DNA of 64,000 bases from Psychrobacter sp. 72-O-c. Its GTDB lineage: Bacteria; Pseudomonadota; Gammaproteobacteria; Pseudomonadales; Moraxellaceae. Of this stretch, positions 1 through 8,984 are shown in pieces; positions within the stretch are counted from its first letter, which is position 1; each line of letters starts with the position of its first letter. The translations under genes were made by a program, and so were the position numbers. The stretch is taken from the NCBI RefSeq assembly GCF_904846605.1, contig NZ_CAJHBI010000010.1, positions 39,428 to 103,427 of the forward strand, read 5' to 3'. The notes beneath the pieces were generated by a model, which saw only the letters and a list, made by a program, of their open reading frames with translations, was not told the origin of the DNA and did no database searches.

Positions 1-440
1 TGTTGTGGGGACGTGATAAGCCCTTTATTTGTACACCCAAACAAAAATATATGCGCACGCGACGTACGGCATGGATGTCTAATATAGTCGCGTTACCCAA
101 GCTGCTATTGATACTCAACATGATAACGGCAGTCATTGTGTCGCCCTTATCGCCGCTCTATTCTCCAATACTGTTTTTCTGTGCTATCACTGTCTGCCTG
201 CTAAAGTTATGGGCCGCAAAAGTCATGTTTGCCAATTATAGTTATGGAGAGGTAGCAACGAGCACTTCTTTACCATTAGCTAAATCAGTTTCAAATATTA
301 GGTTGGTAGCCAACACTAAGGTAACTAAAATTAAATTAAGTAAAACTAAATCACCTGAGGTCCAAATCTTTAAACCAAAAAGTAAACCTGTAATCTCTCT
401 ATTTGAAGATGATAACGCTGTTAATCAGTGGCCTTTATAG
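1..440 (+). CDS. C-terminal part of a membrane protein, possibly a glycosyltransferase
   Basis: The frame is open from the left edge, so the start lies outside the window and at least 145 residues of the C-terminus are visible. A basic stretch (KPFICTPKQKYMRTRRTAW) is followed by two hydrophobic segments at about residues 32-48 and 53-72, then a Lys/Ser/Pro-rich polar tail. A basic loop followed by closely spaced membrane segments is common at the end of membrane-associated glycosyltransferases, and three glycosyltransferase genes follow on the same strand, so a role in the same surface-glycan pathway is inferred. I do not recognise the family from the tail alone. An alternative is a start at the TTG near position 3, giving a small two-helix membrane protein. 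Confidence 0.45.
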   Translation, partial: LWGRDKPFICTPKQKYMRTRRTAWMSNIVALPKLLLILNMITAVIVSPLSPLYSPILFFCAITVCLLKLWAAKVMFANYSYGEVATSTSLPLAKSVSNIRLVANTKVTKIKLSKTKSPEVQIFKPKSKPVISLFEDDNAVNQWPL

Positions 441-518
441 CCCTAATTTTTATAACTTTACTTCCTTATTCCTATCTCATTCCTATTTTATTACTGGCTC
501 ACTTATCTTGGATATTTC

Positions 519-1901
519 ATGACATCTACCCCTGTAGCTAATACATCAAATACGACCAATTGTCGTATTATCCATAATGAAAAAGGCGTCAAAACGACGA
601 AACAATCAAAAACCCCTATATTACGTATTGCGATTATCGCGCACTCTCTATATCCGATCGCTGAGCCGTATGCTGGTGGGCTTGAAATGATCACTCAGCT
701 GCTCTGTGATGAGTTAGTTGCCCAAGGACATAAGGTATTACTTTACGCACATTCGGACAGTCAAACACAGGCCACACTAATCCCGTTACTCACGCGCGCG
801 CAGTTTGAAGCGATGGTCTATGACAATGAGCATGATTCAGTGGGCATGAGCCGTGAGGAGCTGTATCAGTATTTAGTTTATCAGCGTGCGATGCACGATA
901 TTATTACTCGTGATGAGCGCGGTGAGATTGACGTGGTACACAATCACAGCTTGCATCATATCCCGATGATGCTTGGTCAGGCGTTTGGTTCACGGTGTTT
1001 TACCACTTTTCATACGCCTATTTTTCCGCAGCTACGTTTGGCGCTGTTGACTCTACGGCAAGGTACGAAAACTCAGTTTACGGCGATTAGTGGCCATCAG
1101 CAGCAATTATTTGATGAATTTGTGCCGTCTTATGTGGTTTATAACGGGATTGATGTGCAGTCATTTACCGCTAATATTCAACCTATTAAAGATGAGGTTT
1201 ACTTTTGGTACGGACGTATTTGTCCCGAAAAAGGCACGCATCTAGCGATGGAGTATTGCCAAGCGGCTGGTAAGCGTCTGGTTATTGCCGGCCCTAAAAG
1301 CAATGAGGATTACTTTAATCACTATGTTGCTCCGCTATTGGCAGAAGACGACAAAGTTAGTAAAGAGAGGGGCACGCCAGCGTTATTTGATTATGTCGGA
1401 CATTTAAGCAAAGCCGAAATCAATGATTATCTAGGTAACGCAACCGCACTATTATTTACTAGTACTTGGGATGAGCCTTATGGGTTAACGCTGGCTGAGA
1501 GCTTGGCCTGTGGTACGCCCGTGATTGGTTTTGATGTGGGCGCTAGCGCTGAGATTGTCACGCCAGACAGCGGAATTATCGTACCTAAGATGGACAAAGA
1601 AGCGTTTGTCCAAGCCTTTGCTGATATTAATACTATTTCACGGCAAGCATGTCGCAACCACGCTGAGCAATTTTGTTCAGTGGCGGCGATGGTAGACGGA
1701 TATGTGCAATTATATAAACAAGCCCTAAAAGACAAATCTGTTGACCAAAATCAAGAAGCTGATAATAAACAACCCGACCTTGTTAATAAACCGAATATAC
1801 CAATCAACCTTGATCAAACGTTTTCTCGTACTTTACATGCGGTGAGCAAAGATAAGTCAGCTGCTATAAAAAATAGCGAAATAAAAGCATCTGTTTTTTA
1901 G
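519..1901 (+). CDS. glycosyltransferase, family 4 type (GT-B fold)
   Basis: A 460-residue cytoplasmic enzyme expected to transfer a sugar from an activated donor in surface-glycan synthesis. A polar N-terminal tail of about 35 residues precedes the first Rossmann half, which starts RIAIIAHSLYPIAEPYAGGLE and has the glycine-rich acceptor-side loop. The second half carries the GT4 donor-site EX7E motif in DEPYGLTLAESLACGTPVIG at about residues 317-337, followed by GASAEIV. Length fits the family (about 350-450) plus the tail. A Lys/Asn-rich C-terminal tail of about 50 residues looks disordered. No strong ribosome binding site precedes the ATG, so a start a little further in is possible. The next gene begins 12 bases after the stop, suggesting one operon. 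Sugar and acceptor cannot be read from the sequence. Confidence 0.85.
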   Translation: MTSTPVANTSNTTNCRIIHNEKGVKTTKQSKTPILRIAIIAHSLYPIAEPYAGGLEMITQLLCDELVAQGHKVLLYAHSDSQTQATLIPLLTRAQFEAMVYDNEHDSVGMSREELYQYLVYQRAMHDIITRDERGEIDVVHNHSLHHIPMMLGQAFGSRCFTTFHTPIFPQLRLALLTLRQGTKTQFTAISGHQQQLFDEFVPSYVVYNGIDVQSFTANIQPIKDEVYFWYGRICPEKGTHLAMEYCQAAGKRLVIAGPKSNEDYFNHYVAPLLAEDDKVSKERGTPALFDYVGHLSKAEINDYLGNATALLFTSTWDEPYGLTLAESLACGTPVIGFDVGASAEIVTPDSGIIVPKMDKEAFVQAFADINTISRQACRNHAEQFCSVAAMVDGYVQLYKQALKDKSVDQNQEADNKQPDLVNKPNIPINLDQTFSRTLHAVSKDKSAAIKNSEIKASVF

Positions 1902-1913
1902 GGGATTACTATC

Positions 1914-3158
1914 ATGCGTATTGGCTATTATGCCCATCATCATGGCTCAGGTCACTGCCGACAAGCGGACAAAATAGCGGCACTATTACCGCTTAAGTTA
2001 CGGCAACAGTTGACCGTATTTACCAGTCTAGCTGCTGATGCTTATCGATTTATTACTATAACTGAGGAGCAAATTGTTCGTCTTAGTGCGGAAGATGAGC
2101 GAGCAGACGATGTGCTGCCAGGTCGTGCTGGGCAGTATTGGCAGCCGAATAGTCTGCACTATTCTCCCGTTGGTAATAGTGATATTCAAACGCGCAGCTG
2201 GCAAATATTGGATGGCGTCAAACAGCGTCAGATTGATCTCATGATTGTTGATGTCAGTGTCGAGGTCGCAATGCTATGCCGCGTTGCTAGCGTGCCTTAT
2301 TTATATGTCAGACTGGCCGGTATTCGTGATGATACGCCACACGTTAATGCCTTTACTGGTGCACTGGGGTTGCTCGCTCCTTATCCGCTAGTATTGGAAG
2401 CTTTGATGACCCCAGATTGGATGCGCCAAAAAACCTTATATCTTGATTTTTTAGCCGCTACCAATAGTGAACCATTGACCTATGAAGCCTTTATCCAAAC
2501 GCTAACGAGCTTAACCACTGAAACTGCTAGAACCACTGATGCTGCTGTTGTTGATCGTTTACGTGCAACGGATAACATGGCCATGCAAATAAGTTTAGAT
2601 AAACGGCAAGCAACGATAATTACCGTGATTAAAGGCTATGGCGGTCACGAGGCTATTGATACAAAACTGCCCGAACTACGCTGCGCATTGCCCGATGCCT
2701 TTATCATATCGCTTGGCCCTATTGATGATGACATGCGCAAATTTGTCGATATTGCTGCTCATGTTGATGATGTGACACCATTTATTGCTCATAGTAATTG
2801 GCTGCTAATGGCTTGCGGTCTTAACGGTATTGCGCAAGCGTATCGCTATGCGACGCCGCTAGTAGTACTGCCCGATAATCGCCCGCATCAAGAGCAAGAA
2901 GTTATGGCGGAGGCTTTGATCGCTCAAGGTCGCGCGCTGAGTTGGGAGCAATTTATGGGTCAGATAATAGAAGGAAAGATTCAGGATATGCCATTAGTGT
3001 ATGAGAATAATGAGTACCTTAATGGAGAAAACAAATTTGACGATGGCTCTCATTCGCCAGCTCAAACCTTTATGGACAGCATCGCTACATTCCCAGCACC
3101 CAAATTATGGTTTGAGGAATGGCTACTACCGCAGCTGGGATTACACCTTGAGATTTAG
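1914..3158 (+). CDS. putative glycosyltransferase, GT28/MurG-like
   Basis: A 414-residue protein opening MRIGYYAHHHGSGHCRQADK. The glycine/histidine-rich loop right after the first beta strand is typical of the N-terminal domain of MurG-like and related GT-B glycosyltransferases. The C-terminal half has the donor-site pattern of this group: a glycine-containing stretch around IAHSNWLLMACGLNGIAQAYRYATPLVVLPDNRPHQEQE, at about residues 290-330, where MurG relatives sense the nucleotide sugar. No membrane segment is evident. It sits 12 bases after the GT4 gene and 43 bases before the GT2 gene, so the three are probably co-transcribed. The exact donor is unknown, and assignment to GT28 rather than another GT-B family is an inference from these motifs. 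Confidence 0.7.
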   Translation: MRIGYYAHHHGSGHCRQADKIAALLPLKLRQQLTVFTSLAADAYRFITITEEQIVRLSAEDERADDVLPGRAGQYWQPNSLHYSPVGNSDIQTRSWQILDGVKQRQIDLMIVDVSVEVAMLCRVASVPYLYVRLAGIRDDTPHVNAFTGALGLLAPYPLVLEALMTPDWMRQKTLYLDFLAATNSEPLTYEAFIQTLTSLTTETARTTDAAVVDRLRATDNMAMQISLDKRQATIITVIKGYGGHEAIDTKLPELRCALPDAFIISLGPIDDDMRKFVDIAAHVDDVTPFIAHSNWLLMACGLNGIAQAYRYATPLVVLPDNRPHQEQEVMAEALIAQGRALSWEQFMGQIIEGKIQDMPLVYENNEYLNGENKFDDGSHSPAQTFMDSIATFPAPKLWFEEWLLPQLGLHLEI

Positions 3159-3201
3159 CAAACTTCACGATAATAAATAAGCATTATAAAAGAGACAGTC
3201 A

Positions 3202-4248
3202 ATGACCTTAGTGACAACAAATGAGCTGACAGTCAACAACCCGACAGCTACTTCTACAACCATCCCTGTTAGTGTAATTACTACCTGTGATGGCCGTAAC
3301 CGTCATCTCTATAATCTGCTCAGTAGTCTAGCGCAAAGTAGCGTTAGACCTGATGAAGTCATTATTGTAAACGACGATGCTGACCCTGAGTGGCTGGCTC
3401 AATTTCCTTTAAATATTGTACAAATACCAACGACCGCTGGTGCATTATTGGAAAGTGACTTTAACACGCCAAAGATAGATACAGATATAGAGACAGTGCT
3501 TAAGACCGGATTTGATATCGGCCGTAATCGTAATAGTGGGGCTGCCCATGCCAAACATGACGCGCTAATATTTTTAGATGTCGATTGTATTGTTGCGCCA
3601 ACCTTCATTGAGCAGTTAAATGCTAAATTACAAGCGCATCCTGATGCGTTGCTGATGGGTCAGCCACGTTATCTTACTCGACCTTTAACAGATGCCGAGG
3701 GAGCGCAGCTACAGCAAGGTAAATTACCCAAAGAAAATTTAGATAAACTGTCCGTCTATAATCCTTATCGCTATAACTTTGAGTTGGTCATTGACGATGG
3801 AGTAGCTGAAAACGATAAGCAAACGCCCATTGAGCAGACCCAAGATTATGGCGCATTTTGGAGTTTATGCTTTGCCATATCGCAATCGAAATTTGAGCAG
3901 ATTGGCGGTTTTGATACGCATTATGTTGGCTATGGGGCTGAAGATACTGATTTTGCTTTTACGGCGCGCGCCTTAAATATCGACTTTTACTTAACGGCTG
4001 ATGTGATTTATCACCAACAGCACAGCGTTTATCGACCGCCGCTCAACCATTTGGACAGCATTGTCGTTAATGCCAATCGATTCTACGATAAATGGCAACA
4101 TTGGCCAATGGCGGGTTGGCTTACGGAGTTTGCATATATGGCGCTGATTCATTGGCAGGCGGAACAGACAGATCCGATTGGTATCATTCGTCAGCCAAGT
4201 GCGGTTGAAATTGAAGCAGCGCATTGCCCCGATGCGCCTTATGTTTAG
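3202..4248 (+). CDS. glycosyltransferase family 2 (GT-A), galactosyltransferase-like C-terminus
   Basis: A 348-residue GT-A enzyme. The N-terminus has the nucleotide-sugar strand-loop VSVITTCDGRNRHLYNLL (about residues 23-40) and DEVIIVNDDAD. A DxD-type metal site lies in FLDVDCIVAP (about 123-132). The acidic GYGAEDTDFAFTARA motif (about 242-256) matches the conserved GAEDxD region near the catalytic base in GT2/galactosyltransferase C-terminal domains. There are no membrane segments, so the enzyme should be cytosolic. It ends the three-gene glycosyltransferase run. The ATG follows an AGAGACAG sequence that may serve as a weak ribosome binding site. Donor and acceptor are not identifiable from the sequence. 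Confidence 0.85.
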   Translation: MTLVTTNELTVNNPTATSTTIPVSVITTCDGRNRHLYNLLSSLAQSSVRPDEVIIVNDDADPEWLAQFPLNIVQIPTTAGALLESDFNTPKIDTDIETVLKTGFDIGRNRNSGAAHAKHDALIFLDVDCIVAPTFIEQLNAKLQAHPDALLMGQPRYLTRPLTDAEGAQLQQGKLPKENLDKLSVYNPYRYNFELVIDDGVAENDKQTPIEQTQDYGAFWSLCFAISQSKFEQIGGFDTHYVGYGAEDTDFAFTARALNIDFYLTADVIYHQQHSVYRPPLNHLDSIVVNANRFYDKWQHWPMAGWLTEFAYMALIHWQAEQTDPIGIIRQPSAVEIEAAHCPDAPYV

Positions 4249-4363
4249 ATGATTTAACTTCTGAAATTTCTATCGGTTGGTTGAGAGCGTTTAGTTACGA
4301 GGTTAAGCCCCTTGATTCATCATCTAGTGTTGCACCGTAACCTAGATCTTTATATCGCAGCTT

Positions 4364-5194
4364 TTAATACTGGCGAATAACGTCCACACCATAAGGTACT
4401 TTTGCCATCTCTTGACGTTCAAACTTCCAGTTGTGTCCCTGCCAAAAATGCTCGGTTTTATCTTCATCATTAAAGCCAATCATCACTATCTGTAGCGGCA
4501 CTGTAGAATTTTGCAGCTGCTGCACATGCATACGCGCTGCTAATAGCAGTCGATATAACAAAAAACCTGACGACGGCGCAGATGAATGAATGTCAGAAAA
4601 GTGAGGATAATCGGCGACTACTGGATGCCGCTCTGAGAGCACGCGACAATGCTCATCACTATTCAATAAATGTTTTAACGCCTCTGGAATAGTTAATATC
4701 CGGCTTGCAGTCACTGGATCGTCATGCGGACTTGGGTCTTCATCTGGCAATGGGAACTGATAGTGGACATTACTAGATAGCAGCCCAAGCGGGGCGTGCT
4801 TAGCCATCTCGTTAATAGCAGTCACCTTGTTACTTCTGGGTGGTAAGCCAAAATGTAGCTTGCTATCGCCCATCTGGCGAAAAAATAACAGTTTGGGCAG
4901 AGCACGCGCTAGTGGATGATTTACAAAAAAATCAGCATGAATGAAATCATTAAACAACACCAACATATCTGTCGGTTGCAGCAAGACCTCAAGGCTTGAT
5001 CTATCTATAGAAGGATTGTTAGCGATACATACAATACGCTTTTGTTGCGCTAAGGCATCTTGGATGACAGACGGTAAACTATCAAAAGCAACCGCCGCTT
5101 CAGAATGGATAGCAAGGTCAAAACAAGAGCTGTTATCGTTATTTGTACTTTTATCGGACAGTAAGTCTGGCATATTTAGTGAGGTATTTAGCAT
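4364..5194 (-). CDS. unknown protein, possible GT29/GT42-like glycosyltransferase
   Basis: A 276-residue protein with no signal peptide or membrane segment. A stretch around residues 52-80 reads IVCIANNPSIDRSSLEVLL followed by DMLVLFNDFIH. It resembles the first motif of bacterial sialyltransferase-like enzymes, where a GNGPS/NNPS loop binds the nucleotide and a later Asn/Asp follows. Near the C-terminus, SSGFLLYRLLLAARM followed by LQIVMIGFN resembles their second motif, a Ser/Thr-Gly helix then a strand ending in Gly-hydrophobic-Asp/Asn. It lies convergent to the glycosyltransferase operon, which fits a role in glycan decoration. The match is by pattern only and the function is unproven; a hypothetical-protein label would be equally defensible. 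Confidence 0.5.
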   Translation of the reverse strand: MLNTSLNMPDLLSDKSTNNDNSSCFDLAIHSEAAVAFDSLPSVIQDALAQQKRIVCIANNPSIDRSSLEVLLQPTDMLVLFNDFIHADFFVNHPLARALPKLLFFRQMGDSKLHFGLPPRSNKVTAINEMAKHAPLGLLSSNVHYQFPLPDEDPSPHDDPVTASRILTIPEALKHLLNSDEHCRVLSERHPVVADYPHFSDIHSSAPSSGFLLYRLLLAARMHVQQLQNSTVPLQIVMIGFNDEDKTEHFWQGHNWKFERQEMAKVPYGVDVIRQY

Positions 5195-5429
5195 AGGAGC
5201 ATGAGTGGCCTAGTAAGAAGAAACGAGTAAAACGATAATAAATTAGGGAGCATATTATACCGTTTGCTGACTCAAATAAAACGAGTATGTATGGGTCAGC
5301 GGTTCATAACACATTGATGCTACATTACGATACTTTTTTGACTCAAAGTTGCCTCTAGGCAGACGTATAATGATACCAATATCAAAGATTAGTATCAAAA
5401 ATTAATAATACAGTCAAGGAGATAACATC

Positions 5430-6014
5430 ATGAAAATAATATTAAAAAGCTTTCAGCCAACAATATTAAGCGCTTGTCTCACAGTAGCGTTAACTGCCGG
5501 CCTGCTAAGTACCACAGTAAGCGCGGCTACTCAGACCACAAAATCAAGCGAAGTGCGTGCTGCTCAAACAAGTAAAATTAGCTTAAAACAAGCGATTAAA
5601 ATCGCGAATAAGAAGGCCTTAGGAACGCTTATCAGTGCTGAGTTCGATAATAATGACGATAAGGCACAAGGCGGTGTCTATGAGATAGAATTTAGTACAG
5701 AAAGTCAAAATTATGAAATTAAAGTCGATGCTAACACTGGTAAAATCATTACTATTGAAACTGGTCGTCTAGATAGTGGCGACGTTGCTGACTATAAGAC
5801 CCTCAAGCAAGCAAACTTCAATATTATGAAAGCTATGAGTATTGCTGAGAAAAAAACAGGGGGCCGTGTAATAGAAATCGAATTTAAAAATGACCGTGAT
5901 TATAATGACCATACCTCATATTACGAAATTGAAATGCTTAAAGAAGACCATATCGTTGAGCTAAACGTTAATGCCAACACAGGTGAGATATTCAATAGTA
6001 AGGTTAAAAAATAA
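5430..6014 (+). CDS. exported protein with two PepSY domains
   Basis: A 194-residue protein with an N-terminal signal peptide: basic MKIILK, a hydrophobic core, and probable cleavage after the VSA of TTVSAA near residue 33. Two PepSY-like repeats follow. The first (about 49-108) contains KISLKQAIKIANKKA and ends YEIKVDANTGKIITIE. The second (about 127-192) contains IMKAMSIAEKKTGG and ends VELNVNANTGEIFNSK. PepSY domains are small periplasmic or extracellular modules, some of which inhibit proteases or fold as pro-regions; the role here is unknown. The ATG follows a clear ribosome binding site (AAGGAG, spacing about 8). A hairpin terminator follows at 6071-6112, so this is a single-gene unit. 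Confidence 0.85.
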   Translation: MKIILKSFQPTILSACLTVALTAGLLSTTVSAATQTTKSSEVRAAQTSKISLKQAIKIANKKALGTLISAEFDNNDDKAQGGVYEIEFSTESQNYEIKVDANTGKIITIETGRLDSGDVADYKTLKQANFNIMKAMSIAEKKTGGRVIEIEFKNDRDYNDHTSYYEIEMLKEDHIVELNVNANTGEIFNSKVKK

Positions 6015-6070
6015 GATCAAAAAATAGATAAACAAGACGCTATTAAAAGTAGAGAAATTTAAAAAAATCA

Positions 6071-6112
6071 AAAAGACATCTGTTAGTAGTTGCTAGCAGG
6101 TGTCTTTTTTTA
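6071..6112 (+). terminator. Rho-independent terminator after the PepSY gene
   Basis: An AAAAGACATCTG arm pairs with CAGGTGTCTTTT (one G-T wobble) across a 14-base loop, then runs into a T tract. It ends the unit of the PepSY-domain gene and separates it from metE. Confidence 0.8.
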
Positions 6113-6193
6113 TAGGAAAGTTAAACATGGTTAAAAGTGTTCTAGGTGGGAAAAAGAATAGAGAGACTCAGCTAAAATATCAACATTAGTAAT

Positions 6194-6270
6194 ATTCATC
6201 TTAAGTTAAGTAAATTGATTTTTATTCATCTAAACAATCAGCTATGATTACTTCATAAAATATATTCATC
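6194..6270 (+). promoter_or_regulatory. three ATTCATC direct repeats upstream of metE
   Basis: Identical heptamers ATTCATC lie at 6194-6200, 6224-6230 and 6264-6270, start-to-start 30 and 40 bases apart, close to three and four helical turns. All point the same way, and the last is about 50 bases from the metE start. This could be an activator-binding array; MetR is the known activator of metE in enterobacteria, but no full TGAAnnTnnTTCA site is present. In AT-rich DNA three 7-mers could also occur by chance. Confidence 0.3.
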
Positions 6271-6322
6271 ACATTACTTAAATACTGAGTATTTTATCTC
6301 AAATATAAGTATGGAGTAACAC

Positions 6323-8735
6323 ATGACTACCTCAATCCCACAATCTATCTCGAAAAATACCGTACCTGGCCATATCCTAGGCTACCCACGTATCGGCGAT
6401 AAGCGTCAAACCAAATTTGCATTAGAGCATTACTGGAAAGGTAAAAAAGACAAGGCGACTACCCAAGCTGCGCTAGCAGAAGTCTTTACTACCAATATCC
6501 AAGACCAAATCGATGCGGGCCTTGATGTTATCACTACGGGCGATTTTGCCCATTATGACCTAGTGCTAAGCCAAGCTGTCGCCTTCGGTGTGCAGCCACC
6601 TCGTTTTGCTGGTGCCGAAACTTTAGATACCTTTGATCGTCAGTTCTACTTTGCTCGTGGTCGTGACCATACGGGTCAGTATGAAGACAATGCGGCTTGG
6701 CAAATGACTAAATGGTTTGATACCAACTATCATTACTTAGTACCTGAATTAGAAGCCGATGAAGACTTTAGTAATACGGATTTTACCCAAGTATTTAAGC
6801 AAGTTACAGATGCTAAAGCCATTATTGAAAACAGCGGTAAAACCGATAAAGCATTAAAAGTAGTATTGGTTGGTCCGGTAAGCTTTCTATATTTGGCTTT
6901 CTCAAAGCTTGATGACAAGCTGGAACATCTTGATAAATTGCTGCCAGTTTATCAAGCTGGAACATCTTGATAAATTGCTGCCAGTTTATGCTGATTTGTT
7001 AAATCAGTTGGGCGAGCAAGGTGTTGATTGGGTACAGATGGATGAACCTATCTTGTCATTGGATTTAGACGGTCAGTGGCAGCAAGCGTTTGAGCGTGCC
7101 TATAACGGCCTACAACAAACACCGCCACAAATTATCGTTGCCAACTACTTTGATACCTTGGGCAATAACTGTCATATTGCTTGTAACTTACCCGTTAGTG
7201 GCATCCATATCGATATCACCCGTTCAAGTCAGCCTAAGCAATATGTGACGCAAGTAATTGATCATCTGCCAAGTCATAAACTGCTGTCTATCGGCGTCGT
7301 CGACGGTCTAAGTGTCTGGACCACTGACCAAGCTCGAGTGCAAGATATCTTAACAGAGGCCAATGAGCGCTTAAATACCTATCATAATCAGCCTAAAACT
7401 GGTGATGGCAAAGACAATCAACGTTTATGGGTTGGTACTGGTTCTTCATTACTACATTTACCCGTTGATTTAACCTCAGAAGATGTTCCTGAAAATTTGA
7501 AGGGCAAACTGGCCTTTGCCAAGCAGAAACTAAGCGAAGTCGTTATTTGTGCCAAATTAGCAACAGGTGAGCTACAACCTGATGTCACCGCAACAGATAT
7601 TAGTTTGTCGCCAACTCAGTCAGACGCGCAAGTTCGCGACGGTGTGTTTAGCGACCGTTATGCTAAGCAGGAAGCCAAGCTTAATTTGCCATTATTACCA
7701 ACGACTACGATTGGTTCATTCCCGCAGACCGCTGAAATTCGTAAAGCCCGCCGCCAATGGAACAATGGTGAGTTGAGCGATAGCGATTATCAAGACGCCA
7801 TGAAAGCTGAGATTCGTCAGTGTGTGACCGACCAAGAAGAGTTAGGTTTGGATGTATTAGTTCACGGTGAAGCCGAACGTACGGACATGGTTGAATATTT
7901 TGCTCAGTACTTAGATGGTTTTTGGTTGGCTAAAAATGGTTGGGTACAAAGCTACGGTACGCGCTGTGTCCGTCCACCAATCGTGGTAGGTGACATTAGC
8001 CGTCCAAAAGCCATGACCGTCGACTGGATCAGCTACGCGCAAAGCCTAACCAACAAGCCAATGAAAGGCATGTTGACCGGGCCAGTAACCATGTTGAACT
8101 GGTCGTTTGCGCCAAGCGATGCAGCCACCCGTGATATCTTGCGCTTACAAATTGCCGAAGCGATTAATCAAGAAGTCAGTGATTTACAAGACGCAGGAAT
8201 TGGTATTATTCAGATTGATGAGCCGGCATTCCGTGAAGGCTTACCGTTAAAGCAAGCTGAACATGCGAGCTACTGGAAGCAAGCGGTCGATAGCTTTAAG
8301 CATTCTGCCAGCTCTGCCCAGCCTGAAACTCAGATTCATACCCACATGTGTTATTCAAGCTTCCATGATTGCTTGCATCATATCTCTGCCATGGATGCTG
8401 ACGTTATCACGATTGAAACAGCACGCTCAGGCTTGCAATTGCTAGACGCTTTTAAAGTTGACGGCAATATTGATGGGGCCGATGGTTCTACCAATACTGA
8501 ACGCGGCTATCAAAATGCTATCGGCCCAGGCGTCTATGACATTCATAGCCCGCGCGCGCCTGATAGCGATGCTATGCAGATTGTAATCGATGAAGCCCAA
8601 AAGTACATTCCGATTGAGCGCTTATGGATCAACCCAGATTGTGGTCTAAAAACGCGTAACTGGGAAGAAGTACGTCAACAGCTGCGTAACATGGTCGAGA
8701 TGACTCATATCGTCCGTAAAAAATACGTCGCCTAA
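6323..8735 (+). pseudogene. metE: metE, cobalamin-independent methionine synthase, broken by a 37-bp tandem duplication
   Basis: MetE transfers the methyl group of 5-methyltetrahydropteroyl-glutamate to homocysteine in the cytoplasm, the last step of methionine synthesis. The N-terminal domain starts GHILGYPRIGDKRQTKFALE and includes VQMDEPIL. The catalytic domain has TTTIGSFPQT, zinc-ligand motifs IHTHMCYSSFHD and NPDCGLKTR, and IQIDEPAFREG. The gene is split into two frames at about codon 210: the first frame runs to a stop at 6968-6970, the second continues in another frame to 8735. The cause is an exact tandem copy of 37 bases (6916-6952 and 6953-6989); removing one copy gives one continuous 791-residue protein, near the family length (about 755-790). 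The break should prevent a full-length enzyme unless the duplication is lost by slippage or is an assembly error. Single gene with its own terminator. Confidence 0.9.
6916..6989 (+). repeat. perfect 37-bp tandem duplication inside metE
   Basis: Bases 6916-6952 and 6953-6989 are identical, each beginning CAAGCTGGAACATC and ending CCAGTTTAT. Since 37 is not a multiple of three, the second copy shifts the frame and creates the early stop in metE. Two identical adjacent copies with no divergence point to a very recent event. Confidence 0.95.
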
Positions 8736-8772
8736 GTTTTTAGCGTTATAAGTTTTTTATTCTTATAAACCA

Positions 8773-8805
8773 AAAAGCCTCAATCATTAATTGATTGGGG
8801 CTTTT
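8773..8805 (+). terminator. Rho-independent terminator after metE
   Basis: AAAAGCCTCAATCA pairs with TTGATTGGGGCTTTT over a short loop, followed by a T-rich end. It lies 40 bases after the metE stop. Confidence 0.8.
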
Positions 8806-8874
8806 CTTGGATAGTGAACCAAATATGAGACTTGTACATTTAGTATTAAACAAAATAGAGCTATGGGTTCATGT

Positions 8875-8945
8875 AGCTGGTAAAAATTTCCTTGCTTGCT
8901 GTGTGACTGCGTCACTCCAGAGGCTGCAGAAATTTCTCCCAACCA
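8875..8945. repeat. MITE-like intergenic repeat, copy A
   Basis: About 70 bases with imperfect inverted ends: GTAGCTGGTAAAAATTTC on the left and, read on the other strand, GTTGGGAGAAATTTCT on the right. The core includes TTGCTGTGTGAC and CCAGAGGCTGCAGAAATTTC. It aligns with the reverse complement of copy B (10374-10449) and with copy C (40788-40855). It lies between the convergent ends of metE and hutI and contains no gene. Confidence 0.6.
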
Positions 8946-8984
8946 CATTTTATTCGTTGCAGAGTGGGTTCAGATATTTCGACA

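Noticed and set aside
6113..6322. Cobalamin riboswitch ahead of metE
   Set aside because: No B12-box-like conserved sequence or long structured leader is seen; only about 210 bases of AT-rich DNA with heptamer repeats.
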